Of a stretch of DNA of 64,000 nt, positions 44,350 to 56,379 are shown one piece after another. The stretch covers positions 25,558,753 to 25,622,752 of the forward strand of contig NC_068349.1 in the NCBI RefSeq assembly GCF_014633365.1. The letters run 5' to 3'. This stretch comes from Diospyros lotus. Taxonomy: Eukaryota > Streptophyta > Magnoliopsida > Ericales > Ebenaceae. The number at the start of each line of letters is the position of its first letter. Position 1 is the first letter of the stretch. The notes below the pieces were generated by a model that had not been told where the DNA came from, ran no database searches, and saw only the letters and a list, made by a program, of their open reading frames with translations. The translations under genes were made by a program, and so were the position numbers.

Positions 44350-45020
44350 ATAAGTTTTTTCTAGATCTTCTACAGAGACCATAGCTAGATCTGTTTGTTT
44401 ATCACTGTACCTTTTCCATTAGGCATCCCAACCAATACATTGCTTACATTGTTGACCTAAATTGCTTACATGAAACTAAATTGGTTTTCAGATACCTTGA
44501 TTTTTTTTTCCCAATCTTTGCTCAATCACTCCCTCCCAAAGTTTCATATAGTGGCTTATTAACCTGATTCTACTATACTTTCCATAATTTTGAACATCTC
44601 CTTTATTCTTGTAAATAAGAACTAAAGTGCTCTTCCTTCAGTCATCCAACATCCTTTTTTATTTAAGGATCATATAAATAATTTCATTAACCAAAAAACA
44701 CCCCCTTCTCCCATGCATTTCCACACTTCTATCAGTATATTATCTAGTTCAACTACTTTACTATTCTTCATCTTTTTCAATTCTTGCTTTATTTCATCTG
44801 GACATACACATCTATAAAACATGTAATTTCTATCTCCTTAAGAGTTGCTAGCTCAACATAAAACTTGTTTCTTCTCTACCTTCATTTAACAACTTCAAGA
44901 AATACTCCTTCCAGCTCTCCTTAATCGCCCCCTAATTTTCAAATACTATTTGGTTTTCATCTTTCATGCATTTCACTTGGCTTAAATCTCTTATTTTTCT
45001 CTCTTGCTCTCGCTAGTGTA
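44345..45020 (-). pseudogene. RTE-type LINE reverse transcriptase fragment
   Basis: Minus-strand translation gives, in order, L-A-R-A-R-E-R-K, W-K-E-Y-F-L-K-L-L-N-E-G-R-E-E-T, I-E-V-W-K-C-M-G-E-G-G-V, R-K-S-T-L-V-L-I-Y-K-N-K-G-D-V-Q and D-K-Q-T-D-L-A-M-V, scattered over three frames with many stops. This is the endonuclease-RT linker and the first RT motifs of plant RTE non-LTR elements. Neither end of the element is present. It is a decayed insertion with no coding capacity. Confidence 0.8.
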
Positions 45021-45238
45021 TACTTCAAAAAATATTGTATTGTATTATTTATGTATAACACATATATAAGTGGTATGGTATATATACATAAATTACTGTA
45101 ATAGCCTAAGACTCCTCCTCAAGCTAGAGCATCTATATTGAACATGCCTAATTTGGTACAAATATGTAACTCACACACGGGCCTTTAAGTCATTTGGTAA
45201 ATAATTCAACTAACTAATCATTAGAATCCACAAATGTT

Positions 45239-45549
45239 TGTCAAATCCATAGGATCTGGCAAGGTAATTTCAATAGTGTTTTTAGGAAATTTGGAGGGAA
45301 GATTTAAATTAAGGGAGGGAAAGAAACGAGGAAGGAGGAATGATTGAGAGAGGATAATAGAAAGTGGAGGGAAAAGATCAATCCCATTAACATCATGATC
45401 TCATCCTCTAATATGGCTTATTTATAGCCATCCCTACACTGTTCCAGAATGTACAACCCGGAATAGCCTAACTGCCATAACTAATAAGTACAAGCAACAA
45501 TAGCTAAAAAAAAATACACAATTACAAGATTGCCCTTAGGACTGTGACA
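45239..45549 (-). repeat. 3' LTR of element F
   Basis: 311 bp. The first ~185 bp match 51135-51318 closely. A minus-strand TATA-like GGCTATAAATAAGCC lies near 45415-45429. Confidence 0.8.
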
Positions 45550-45582
45550 ATTCTTCCCCCTCCCTTAAACAACTTCTTGTCC

Positions 45583-47640
45583 TCAAGAAGTCACAAAAGT
45601 TGAGCAACCTATGGGAACTACTTGAGTAGGTCTGGCAAGTACTCCCAAGACGTGTGGTCTGGGTGCAGGCGAGTCCATTGTACTAGTATTTGTATCAGGG
45701 GCGTTGAATTTTGATAGGTCGCCCTCTTCTCCAGTATTGTTAGGGGGTTCCACTACGACCTGTAAATCTTCCATAGTAGAAGGAAGATCTGCGCTGATGA
45801 TATCAGTAGGGCCGATTGCTTTCCTTAGTAGTGATACATGGAAGACTGGGTCTAGTCTCACTCCATCAGGTAATTGTAGCCTATATGCCACTTCCCCAAC
45901 TTTAGTTGTTATTGGAAAAGGCCCATAGTACTTAGGGTTGAGCTTAGTGGTAGGAACTGTGGAGAAAAGATGCAATTGGAATCTCTTTACCTTCAGGTAG
46001 ACCTTATCACCGACTTCAAAAGTTCATTCAATTCTATTTCAATCTGCCAGCTATTTCATTCTTTGTTGTGCCAGGGTAAGCTCCCTCTTGATCACCTATA
46101 GGGTTTCCAGCCTTTTCCTTAAGTATTGATCCACTGAGGTCTCTGTTGGAGTATAGTGCATGACTGCAGAGAGTATATGGGGTTTGTATCCAAAAAGAGC
46201 TTCAAAAGAAGATCTCTTAAGGGAGGTGTAGAAGTTTGAATTGTACCACCACTGTACTAGAGGCAACCATTTATTCAAGCTTTTCGGCCTAGAGAAGCAA
46301 AGACATCTAAGATAAGCTTCTAGGCATTGGCTCACCCTCTTCGTCTGTCCATCGATCTTCAGGTGATAGCCTATGACATATGTAATTCGACTCTCAAGAT
46401 CTTGAACAATTCCCTCCAAAATTGGCTAGTAAATATTTTGTCCCGGTTAGAGATTATGGATTGGGGTAAGCCATGTACCTTAAACACTGAGTCCATTACC
46501 GTGCCACTTTAGAGGCTGTGAACAGGTGTGCCAAGCTAATGAAGTAACTAAATCTAGTTAACTTAACCACTACCCCAAGATAGTGTCATGGCTCTCTGAT
46601 TTTAGCAACCCTTCCACGAAATCCACTAAAATTTGCTCCCATATCGGGGGTTGTAGCAAGCTTGAGTAAGGTACCTGTTTATGTTTGCATCATTGGCAAG
46701 TAGCACACTTGCATCATTGGCAAGTAGCACACTTCAATACATACAGTGCCACTTCTTTTTTAAGCCTGGGCCAATAGAACAATTGTCTCACTCGGTGATA
46801 GGTCACGTTCCAACCCGAGTGTCCCCCTAATGGTGAGTCATGCATTGAATGTAGGATCCTCTCCTTAAGCTAGGCATCCTCCCCAATCACCAATCTCCCC
46901 TTACATCTGAGAAGCCCGATTGTCAAGGTATAATTCCTACTACCTTGTGGTTGCATAGCTAATTAAGCTAATAAATCTTTGATCCGTGCTGATTGTGCAT
47001 AATTGGTTGATATGTCTTGCACCCACTCAGGAATTGCAATTGAAATAGCCTGGCAACTCCCCAATTCCTCCTTCCTAGATAAAGCATCAGTCGTTTTGTT
47101 TTCCTTCACCTTCCTATATTGTATTGTGTAGTCTAGTCCCAACAGTTTGCTAACCCCCTTCCTTTGCAACTAGGTGTGGATTCTTTGTTGTGTTAAGAAT
47201 TTGAGACTCTAATGGTCTATTTTGATCACAAATTGATTACCCTCTAGGTAGTATTTCCATTTGTCAATAGCAAGCAACATTGTAATTAGTTCTTTATCAT
47301 ATATGCTTAGTCCCAAGTGTTTTGGGGCTAAGCCTTGGCTGAGGAATGCCACCAGTCTGCCTTCTTGAACTAGTATAGTTACTACCCTTGTCTCACAAGC
47401 ATATGTTTCTAAGGTAAAGGGTTTTGAAAATTTGGGCAGAACTAGTATAAGGGGGCTTGTGTCATGGTTGCTTTTAGTGTCTGGAATGCTTCTTCTGCCC
47501 TAGTGTTCCAACTGAAACTATTCTTCTTAAGCAGATTAGTTAATGGCTTGTTGATAATCTCGTATCTTCTGATAAACCTTCTATAATACCCGATCAAGCC
47601 TAGGAAGCCCCCTAGCTCCTTGATTCATTGAGGTCTGAGT
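45583..47640 (-). pseudogene. pol: Element F RNase H, integrase and C-terminal tail
   Basis: Read right to left: end of RT and RNase H (47640-47000; Y-R-K-V-K-E-N-K-T-T-D-A-L-S-R near 47090), integrase zinc region and core (46900-46100; D-G-Q-T-K-R-V-S-Q-C-L-E and L-P-L-V-Q-W-W-Y-N), and a tail with Y-Y-G-P-F-P-I, V-A-Y-R-L-Q-L-P and H-V-S-L-L-R-K (45975-45583). Multiple stops and shifts, including a 24-bp tandem duplication at 46687-46734. The polypurine tract follows directly at 45566-45550. A clear chromodomain is not visible in the tail. Confidence 0.75.
46687..46734. repeat. 24-bp tandem duplication in F integrase
   Basis: GCATCATTGGCAAGTAGCAC + ACTT occurs twice in a row, 46687-46710 and 46711-46734. 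In phase (24 bp). Confidence 0.9.
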
Positions 47641-47647
47641 ACTCCAC

Positions 47648-48438
47648 TGATGTGAACCCCACGAAGGAAGGTGAGACCCGACGATCAAAAATGGTTCCTT
47701 TGCCAAGGATCGTTCTAAAACAGATTCATAATAAAGAAAACAAAGGACCTTGACCCGTTATCTATAAAGAGATAAGAACCAAAGGTATAAGAAGGTAGGG
47801 TTGACGCCACACTCAAGATAGATGAGAAGATTTGTGAGTGATAAGTCAAGGATGAACGCCACAAGATAAAATCTTGATAAGTTCAAAATAGTTCGTTGAA
47901 GAACCAAAGAGAAAACTCTCACAAAATAATATTGATCAAAAACTGCATTCCTCTTGGGTTACATTGGCTTATATAGCCGAACTCAAATTCTAAATTAGAA
48001 GGAAATAAACCAAATCCTAGGCATAGTAGGAATTGATTACAAGAAGGAAATAACATAATCTGATAAAGAAACAAGAATTATCTAAAATAGAAAAGATTTA
48101 GAACAAAGGAGGAAATAAGGGAAGCTTGGATCTTATCAATCAATCATCCCCACATCTTGTCAATCAATCAACCAATCAATCAATCAATCCTAAATCTTGC
48201 AATCTTGTCAATCAATCAACTAATCAATCAATCAACCCTAAATCTTGCAACCTTGCAAATCTTCTCAATCAATCAAATCTATCAATCCCATATCTTGTTA
48301 TTGGGCCTCCATAAATGCTCAACAGATATTGGGCCTCCATTAATGCTCAAATTGGGCCTCCATTAATGCTCAACAGATCTTGGGCCTCCATGAATGCTCA
48401 ACAGATCTTGTGAGGCTTTAGCAACCTGATTCACATCA
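47648..48438. mobile_element. Solo LTR (Copia-like) inside F reverse transcriptase
   Basis: 791 bp with terminal TGATGTGAA ... TTCACATCA (9-bp perfect inverted ends, TG...CA) and the duplication TCCAC on both sides (47643-47647 and 48439-48443). TATA-like CTTATATAGCC near 47968-47978. It contains a CAATCAATCA array (48137-48275) and four near-copies of TGGGCCTCCATTAATGCTCA (48300-48400). No coding sequence. The superfamily is uncertain; TG...CA ends with a 5-bp duplication fit an LTR. Confidence 0.8.
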
Positions 48439-48443
48439 TCCAC

Positions 48444-49451
48444 CTGTGATGATATGGCCTAAGTACTCCACATGGGTTTCAACAAAGGTACACTTGGACC
48501 TCTTCACAAATATTTGATTTGATTTGAGGATCTCAAAGGCTATTCTGAGGTGGGTTATATGTTAGCCCAAGTTTGGGCTATATATGAGGATGCCGTCAAA
48601 AAATACAAGAATAAATTTCCTCACATAGGGTTCAAAAATGTGATTGATCAGAGCTTGGAATGTGGCTAGGCATTAGTCAAGACAAATGGCATGACTAGGA
48701 ACTTGTAATGCCATTGATGGGTTCGAAAGGCCGTCTTGGGGCTATCTGTGGGATTCATCCGGATTTGATGGTATCTTGAGGTCAGGTCCAATTTGGGAAA
48801 GATTGTGGCTCCAATTAGTTCATCCAATAGGTCCTTATGGGGAATTTGTTTTTGACTGTAATAAGAGTTCAATTGGCAATAATCAACGCAAAATTGCTAG
48901 GTTCCATCCTTGTTCTTAACTAAAAGAACAGGAGAGGCAAAAGGACTTTGGCTTGGTTGAATTATGGCTTTAGACAGCATTTCTTTTACTAACTTCTCGA
49001 TTTCAGCCTTCTGTAAGGGTGAATATCTATAAAATCGAATATTAACCAATTTTGTGTTTGGTTTTAGGTGTATGGAGTGGTCTAGGAATTGATGTGGGAG
49101 TAGGGTTGATGGCTTTGCAAAGAGGTCCCCAAATTCAATCAATAAGGGATCGCAAGAGTTTACCTCTATGATCGCTTGCAAGGTGGAAGTAGGGCCACTC
49201 TGGCAACAATTTGGGGTTGTTATTACTTCTTGGCTTCCTTCTTCTATGCTCCCCTCTAGTTCCACTGCATGTATAGAGTGGAAGGGAGCTATCGTAGTTC
49301 CCCCTTGATCTAACAACTTCTGCATTTTCCAACCAAATATCAGCTTGCATTCCCCCGTCTCCATCCACCCAGTCAACGTGATCTTCCCCTCAATCTCAAA
49401 AGTGACCTCCAATGCATCGAAATCAAACACCAAGGGACTAACCACCTTCAT
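48444..49451 (-). pseudogene. pol: Element F reverse transcriptase, N-terminal part
   Basis: From the right: protease-RT linker and RT start (49451-48897; L-P-H-Q-F-L-D-H-S-I and S-P-F-A-S-P-V-L-L-V-K-N-K-D-G-T), a break, then 48872-48666 with [15 protein letters not shown] (the first catalytic Asp is present) and F-L-V-M-P-F, then a third frame until the solo LTR at 48443. Stops at about 48665 and 48893. Confidence 0.75.
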
Positions 49452-49740
49452 CCAATCAACTCATAGAACAATGTGGCAGCCTCCTAACTTCAGGATTCGA
49501 AGGTTTGCAGTGAACTCCTAGCCATCCATGGCACTTGTACCTACTAATCATCTTGTTGCCATTTGCAATTACAACGGACATGGGAGGGGTTTCTTGGGTT
49601 ATACACTATAAATCTGTGGCAGTCTCCTCATCAAGAAAGCTATGAATACTTCCACTATCAATTAGAATCACCACCTTCTTGCCCACCAATCGTTTCACCT
49701 TAAGTATTATGCCCGTGGGGCAACCCTATAGGGCATGCAT
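49452..49740 (-). pseudogene. pro: Element F aspartic protease
   Basis: Minus-strand V-V-I-L-I-D-S-G-S-I-H-S-F near 49630-49680 is a complete D-S-G active-site motif of a retroelement protease, followed within 20 codons by a stop. It lies between the nucleocapsid and the RT, as expected. Confidence 0.65.
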
Positions 49741-50560
49741 GGATATTTTCCAGTCATCTTCCCCTACTGTCCCACTTCCTATGATTGCCGGCTCTCCGAC
49801 CTCTTCCATTCCCCCCTCATCATCTTCTTCTTGTCCCTCCATCTGCAATAATTGCCTTCTAGATTGGTGATCAAGGGTGTACTTCTCACCACAGTGGAAA
49901 CACAATCCTAGTTGACACTTTTGTTCCACCGATAGTGATTTCATTGGAGCCATATTAGGGGAATTTCTAGGGACTAGCCTTCCCTTCTGAGCCATTTGAT
50001 TACTTCCTTTAGGATTCATCGGTCCACTGCTTTGAGAACTATACTCTTGGTAGCTTTTCGTTGATCGTTAGTGCTTCTTGGTGAATGCCTCTAAGCCCAT
50101 CTCCTAAAAGTTGAGCTTCCTCCACGGCTTGCTTGACAATAGCTGGTTGTGGCATTTTGATCGTTGGCCTGAGTTGCTCATCCAACCCACTGATAAAGCT
50201 AGACATGAAGCAAGACTCATCCAATGTAGGGTGAGAAGTTAAGAGTAAGGACCTCAATTCCTCAAACTTGATATGGTATTCATCCACTGTGCCATCCTGC
50301 CTCAATTTGTTGAACTCCTCGATGACATTCGTTTTTTATCTTTCTCCGAATCAAGTGTATAGATCGGTTACAAACTGTGGCCAACTCCACTCCATACTAC
50401 TCTGACTCCACCCCTGAAATCAAGCGTCTGCCATATCATTGAGGTATGCGGCCGCTATGTTAACCTTCTGCCCTTCTACCACCCGATATTGGTAAAAGAA
50501 TCTCTCGCACCTTCTGATCCACCGTTGAGGCTTAATGCATTCGAATGCCAAAATCTCCAT
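49741..50560 (-). pseudogene. gag: Element F gag
   Basis: The right part (50305-50039) has the gag motif D-E-Y-H-I-K-F-E-E-L and F-I-S-G-L; the left part (50019-49741) has the nucleocapsid L-C-F-H-C-G-E-K-Y-T-L-D-H, in which the last Cys of the usual knuckle is replaced. Stops between 50306 and 50560 interrupt the N-terminal part, although further gag-like sequence extends to about 50900. Confidence 0.65.
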
Positions 50561-51120
50561 CCTCAACATTAGGGATTTATATAGCCTCTGTAAGCTCCCC
50601 TTGTCGGCATCTCCCCATCCAACTCCAGACGACTCTCGATTTCCAGAGGATCGAAAACTCTGTCAGTTTCTTGGCATCGATAGGATCGATGCTGTGGTGG
50701 TCCTAGGGAGAAAATCTATCGATAGGCTCGTGTTCGACTACTTGGAGAACATGCCCAAGGCAACACTCAATTGCTGGCCCAAACCAGAGAATTCGTCCCT
50801 AATGCCTATCACTGCTCTCTCCAACGTCAACAACGCCAGCAAGTCGTCACATTTTTAGATCGGCTATGGCTCACCTCCTCCCGCGTCTGCCAAATTCCCA
50901 TTTCCATTGTCTCCAGTCGATCCTTCATTTCCTCCTGGTTTTGGCATATCCCTCCCTACCCCATTGCCTCTAATCTCGTATCCAATTGCTCTGTACTTGT
51001 TCCTTCTGCCATTCTCAACTTCCTCTAACGCCCTTAGGAGCCGATTCCAATTGTTGATCGAAATTGGTTTGCAACTGCTGATCGCAATTAGTGTCTGAAA
51101 CACTAGCCTGAGACTACCTC

Positions 51121-51133
51121 ACTTTGATACCAA
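51121..51133 (-). promoter_or_regulatory. Primer binding site of element F
   Basis: Minus strand TTGGTATCAAAGT, a one-base variant of the initiator tRNA-Met site, immediately inside the LTR that starts at 51135. Confidence 0.7.
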
Positions 51134-51134
51134 T

Positions 51135-51318
51135 TGTCAAATCTGTAGGATCTGGCAAGGTAATTTCAATAGTGTTTTTAGGAAATTTGGAGGGAAGATT
51201 TGAATTAAGGGAGGGAAGAAATGAGAGGGAGGAGGAATGATCGAGAAAGGGAGAGAGAGAGGAGAGAGGATAACAGAAAGTGGAGGGAAAAGATCAATCT
51301 CATTCACATCATGATCCC
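51135..51318 (-). repeat. Truncated 5' LTR of element F
   Basis: It matches 45239-45420 and ends abruptly at CATGATCCCCATCCTT. A GA-rich block at 51240-51275 is expanded relative to the other LTR. Confidence 0.8.
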
Positions 51319-53700
51319 CATCCTTGTATCAAACAGGCCAGCAGACCTCGAGTCACCTCGATCTTGCCAAGCCGTGTTGCTAGAAGAAACCGACGTGGTC
51401 AATCCGCCCCCAAGCGCCCGGCTCTATCCCAGTAGGCGAACCTCAGGGAATTCCCTTGTTCAAACTACGCCTTGTATCAGACAAGCATCAGCAGACCCTG
51501 AATCTTCTCAGTCTCGCCTCAACGAACCTCGAGTTACCTTGGCCCCCTTCAAATCAAGCCTTGTATCAGACAGGCCTTAGCAGACCTCAAATCCCCTCGA
51601 TCTCATCTTAAGCAAAGCCTTGTATCAGATAGGCACAAACAAACCTCGAGTTACCTCAGCTCGCCCGATACACCAACCAAGATGTCCGACATTTGAACGG
51701 ATACTATAAAACAAAAAGGCAACAGGAGTTACAAGATACTTGAGAATTTCCTCATTTTATTATTAGGTGTTTACATACAAGTGTTAGCAAACTAGGAGCC
51801 ATCTCGGTCTCATCGAGCCACACCCCAGAATAGGCAAGTTCGACAACCTCGGCTCGCTGAGTACTCACAATCCTAAGTATCCAAACACTGAAGAAAAGGA
51901 AGAACGAAGCTACAAGGTACTCGAAAAATTATTCGTTTCATTAATTCATCTCATTATTACAAGATACATCATATATCGAAAACACAATAACATATCATGC
52001 CATAACTACAACTTGCAATAGAAACCTATATATATATAACCAATAACCTCGCTTAATATTCAAAATAACAATAACATATCATGCCATAACTACAAAATAA
52101 TCAAATTAAAACAATAAAACAGCAAAATAGCTTTTGTTTTATAATATAATGAAAACAGGAATTATTTTCTGCAAAATAACCAATAACCTCATAATTTTTT
52201 GTTTTCAATCTTCTTCATCATGTAAAAACACATATATTATATATAATTAATAATAATTAAAACTAAATATATATCTAATATATAAATAGAATAGAAAAAT
52301 AAATTAAAAATAAAAACAGAAACAATGTAACAGAGAGAAAGAGAAACCAATAACCAGAAACTCAGAGAGAGAGAGAGGTTATGAAGGAGATGGAGCTCGC
52401 TGGCGGTGAAGATGGAGCTTGACGGTGAGGACATGGCGGCGATGACAACGTTCAGGCAACAAAAAGGTAGAGGCGGTGTTGATGAAGCTTGACAGCAATG
52501 ATGGAGCTAGAGGCAGTGATGGCGGTGAGTACTGGCGAGCCGACAGCGTTGAGGCAGCGGCGGACACAACTGTTGAACATTCACCCTCCATAGAGCCCCT
52601 TGCAGCATCTTTCAACAAGTCGGCTTCCCAACAAAAGCCGCCAAAGTCGAAATTAACAACATGGGCAACACTAGGACCGATAACTCGAGGCACATATCGA
52701 TTGGAAGCCTTCTTGGCTATGCCCCGGCCAAAGGCACCCCCGTAGATCACATCATACTAATGCAAATCCATGTGAGCAAAGACAAGCAAGAACTCCAAGC
52801 TAAGGTCCAAGAAATGCAAGAACACCAGCATGATGGTCGCAGACCCTAGGGAACCTAGAATTCCGGGGAAGGAATGAGGGCAAGGACGGTAAAAGGTGAA
52901 CTCCTCAAGGCTGAGGAGTAAGCCAACCCTCGTACCGCACCCACCCAAAACACCCAACCCTCGTACCGCACTCACCCAAAACCACCAATCATGCCTAACA
53001 TCGCCGTCGGAGGCACTCCCGTGAACCGGCATAACCTCAACTCGATTCCACAATATCGACCCTCAAACCCTAAAGTTTCCCGCAAAAAGGCACCCAAGAA
53101 CAAATTGCAAGATGCACAGAATAAAGGAAGGAGCCCATTTTTATAGGCATAGTGGGAAACATCTAGCGTCATCCACCCCCATCTATGATCGTGCCACCTG
53201 TCCCGGCATTAATGCCTCGTATTTGATAGCCAAAGAGCCATTGTTGAAATTGGGCCACATACCCAAGTAGTTAATACCCTAGCCTAGGAAAGCGGCGCAC
53301 CACGCGTGGGAAAACGTTTCCTCACCTCCGCAAATGCACCCCCTAGGAAAGCAGCATGCCCTACGTTTGGAAACATCATTTCACCTTCGTAACCACGCGC
53401 TTCAGACTCCGTGTCGTACGCACCCTCAAAACACATCACCTGGACCGCCACTTTCAAGCAACCCAAGAAAGGCCGGGCATAAATCACGGCCACTTCACAC
53501 CTCATTAACCCATTGGTGCCGATCAACCCCAGCGCCCCAACCTCGGGTCTATCCCGATCTTGGTGAATCAACAGCAAGGGAAAGCAAGACAAAAGGAGAG
53601 AAATATAAAAGCCAGACCATATCCAAAAATCTCTCTTTATTCAATAAATGGAGTTACGATGCCCGAACATTTACATAGCACAAAAAGCAAAAGAAGTGAG
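51319..53700. other. Tat-derived non-coding block with CTTGTATCAGACAGGC repeats
   Basis: 51319-51700 holds four irregular copies of a unit with CCTTGTATCAGACAGGC and AGCAGACCTCGAGTTACCTC. 51950-52380 is AT-rich with a (TA) tract and a GAGAGA run. 52380-53600 is GC-richer with short frames on both strands, none convincing as a gene. Its composition and the antisense ORF to the right suggest the 3' side of Tat elements. Confidence 0.4.
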
Positions 53701-53704
53701 AGCC

Positions 53705-55809
53705 ACTCTAAGGGTCGATGACAGGTTGATCTGGCTGGGTGGAAACCGAGACCTTGCCAGGTTGCTCGGCGGTTTCTCCTAGCTGACTCTCCGCCTCTTG
53801 TGCCCCCTCTAAGGTTTCGCCTTCGACGACCGGATCCCCGGAACCCACGTCCACAAGACGGCCGCCCACGACCTCCTTAGCGAGGTCACAATCGGTAAGA
53901 TTCGCCTCAGGGCATAGTAGCTGCACTTGCACCAGCGCAGCATTAAAACCTTCAAGATAGTACCCAAGGGCTTCCCTCCTCGCATGCTTCAACAAGGCCT
54001 CCAGGCGGGCAGCTCCATGACGAGCTGCATCCCATTCAGCCTCTAGCGCCCCAACTCTTTCACTTAGCTCGCTCGATCTCTGTCGAGTTGCATTTCTCTA
54101 GTCGATCACTCTTAGAAGACTAGACTCCGCCCTCGTAGCCTCTAACTCGGCCGATGCAGTCCACCCATAAAGGCCGCCCAACTCAACCCTTAACTGTGCC
54201 TCAACCCACTCTTCTATGGTATCCCAAGCCTTATCAGCTCGTTGGCTCTCCACCCTCAATTCCGATTTGGCCTCCTCAGCCTCAGCCCTTTGCAGCTTTG
54301 ACTCCATGAATAACAAATGGGTGGCACTAGCAACGCGCAGTTGTAGCATCTCCACCCATCGATACAGCCCCTCCTCTCCTAGGGAGGCAAGCCTCTTCTG
54401 ATCAACATCCAGGAGGAGATGATCCTTGACAAACTCCCCCGGCCAGAAGGCGTGGCTTCAAAGGCTTCAGGGATTGGCCTCGGCGTCGTCACAACCCCAC
54501 AAGCTCAACCTCAGACCACGCATCAATCGAGAGGGTGCCAGCTCACCACCAGCCCAGCCCGAGCTCGAGGGGCTTGGAGCATCGGCAATCAGATTTGAGC
54601 CTGAGGGACCAACAACATCGGTAGCCGGCCAAGAGCTCGAAAAGCCTGGCACATCAAGAGCTTGACTCGAACTCGAAGGCCCCGGTTCGTCGGCCACCCG
54701 ACGCCTCTTCCATTGAAGAGGAGCCTCTTCGACCTCTGACGAGGAGGGAGTACCAGCGACAACTGCAGAAATTGGTTGGGCGCGAATAAGACCCATTGAC
54801 TTTGCAACAGCGGCCTTTCCCTTGCTTACAGTCACCTCGGGGGGCACCTCGGCGCTCTTCTCCACCACGCGCCTCGCCACCGCCTTTGTCATTAACTCCG
54901 ACGCCATTTGCCCTAAAACATGAAGCCCCAATAAGAACCATGGTTAGTGAAAACCAAACATAGACACGTAGCAACAGCGTACTCATGTATTTGGATAAAG
55001 CCTGAGGATCTGCCCCGAACTCCACGAGCTTTGCAAACTCAAGCTGGGGGGGGGGGGGGGGGGAGGAACGTAAAGGCATCCGCTAGGGCTTGGCCCTCCA
55101 GACCTAAGGTCTCATATTCCGACTCTATAGGAGGGCTTGGTTTCGACTGCCAACACAAGGGAAACTTTGGATGGCCATATTCATCTAAGAAAAAGCTAAG
55201 CTCTTTCTCTGTCGAGGCCAACTTGAAGAAGTTGTCCTTAAAATGCTTAAGGGAGGAGGTGAAGGCTTCAACTACGACTTCCCAGTGCATCCGGTTAGGG
55301 AAATCCAGCTACCTCGGCTAACCCCCTTCCAATGATAATAGAGAAAAAAAGACCGTCATAGTAGGTCTGCAGCCAAGAAACTCAACCAACACCTCGAAAC
55401 CACACATGAAGCCCCAACCATCTGGATGAAGTTGCGTCGAAGCAACATTCATCGCCTGTAAAACCAAGCTCTGAAACTCGATCAGGGGGAGTCGAAGATG
55501 ATGTTTTGAAAAAATCACCTCGTACATGTAAACAGACTCAAAGTCCGGAATCGAGTGGCAAACGCGCTCCTCTCCCCCACAGGGGCGGTAGACGAATTTC
55601 TCCTCCCCATCCCTGGTCCAGGAGGCAAACTTCCTCCTCATCGCCTCCAAAGACAAATTGGTAGAAAACTTCGACGCAATCCGTGCAACCTCCTCATTTA
55701 CCCAGTCATACATGCGAGCGGAGTTCAAGGTCAAGACAGCCATCGATAAGCAGACTAGCACAATGCCCAGTCGGTCAGGAAGATTCACAAGCAAGAGAAG
55801 GCAAGACAA
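53705..55809 (-). pseudogene. Tat-type antisense ORF, copy 2 (T2)
   Basis: Minus strand, N to C: 55809-55318 carries the PF04195-like domain (K-H-H-L-R-L-P-L-I-E-F, T-Q-L-H-P-D-G-W-G-F); 55290-54990 continues it; a probable intron runs from ATGA|GTACGC near 54985 to TTTTAG|GGCAAATGG near 54914; then a Ser/Pro-rich disordered part (54910-54467), a coiled coil (54420-54000; A-E-A-E-E-A-K-S-E-L-R-V-E) and an acidic tail ending at 53708. Frame breaks near 55300, 54430 and 54100. The protein has no known function; in the family it is read antisense to gag-pol. Its orientation implies a plus-oriented Tat element with a 3' LTR to the right (57560-58505). Confidence 0.6.
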
Positions 55810-56379
55810 GCGAGTAGTTCAAAGACGAATGCGAGGAAAATGCACGCATGGAAGAGGTGCATATTAATAAGCGTCATGCGAGACGCCCAGCGAGCAAGCA
55901 ACAGCCAGTGCGATTCCGCCATGTGTCCCACAATGAATGCCCTGACAAACCTGCCCCACCTAGGGTAGCAGGCAACTCCATGCCTGCGCCTCACATTCTC
56001 GGATAGACGCCTCAATTCCCGGAGCTTGCAGAGCTCGGGCGCAATCAAATAAAGGCGCCAAAATGACACTACAAACTCAAAATCAAAGACCCGATCAGAT
56101 AACTCGACAGGCCGCCGAGCCCCATGCCAAATTCCTCGAAAACATCTCGGCAAGGCACCGGCCAACTCAACCCCGCCACACAGATACCAAATCCCGGGCA
56201 TAGCAAGCCCACCAAAGCATTAAAACCACATGGGCAAAGCAAGACAAAAGCAAGAAAAGACAACATAAGTAGAGCATTGCGAAAAAAGGGGAAAAGAAAT
56301 AATTTCTTATAAAACAAGAGAAATCCAACAAGGTTATAGGATTCGACGGAAAAGCCTACGCTACGACACAAATCATGAC
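55810..56379. other. Spacer between two Tat antisense ORFs
   Basis: No gene supported. Upstream of copy 2 on the minus strand; it contains frames of odd composition on the minus strand without family features. Confidence 0.35.

Larger units (their letters stand above)
45239..51318 (-). mobile_element. Short-LTR Ty3/gypsy element F
   Basis: Minus-oriented. 3' LTR 45239-45549 (311 bp, TGTCAAATCC ... ACTGTGACA), polypurine tract 45550-45566 (plus strand ATTCTTCCCCCTCCC), pol, gag, primer site, and a truncated 5' LTR at 51135-51318. Short LTRs, a C-F-H-C-G type nucleocapsid and the tRNA-Met-like primer suggest the Reina group. All genes are broken, and a 791-bp solo LTR sits in the RT. The right LTR is cut at 51318 against Tat-derived DNA, so no target duplication is visible. 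Confidence 0.8.

Noticed and set aside
48126..48275. CAATCAATCA array as a CRISPR-like repeat
   Set aside because: Simple-sequence tandem repeat without spacers, inside a solo LTR of a plant genome.
53334..53678. Plus-strand frame of 114 residues
   Set aside because: GC-rich Tat-derived DNA; no motif, no context, and overlapping frames on the other strand of equal length.
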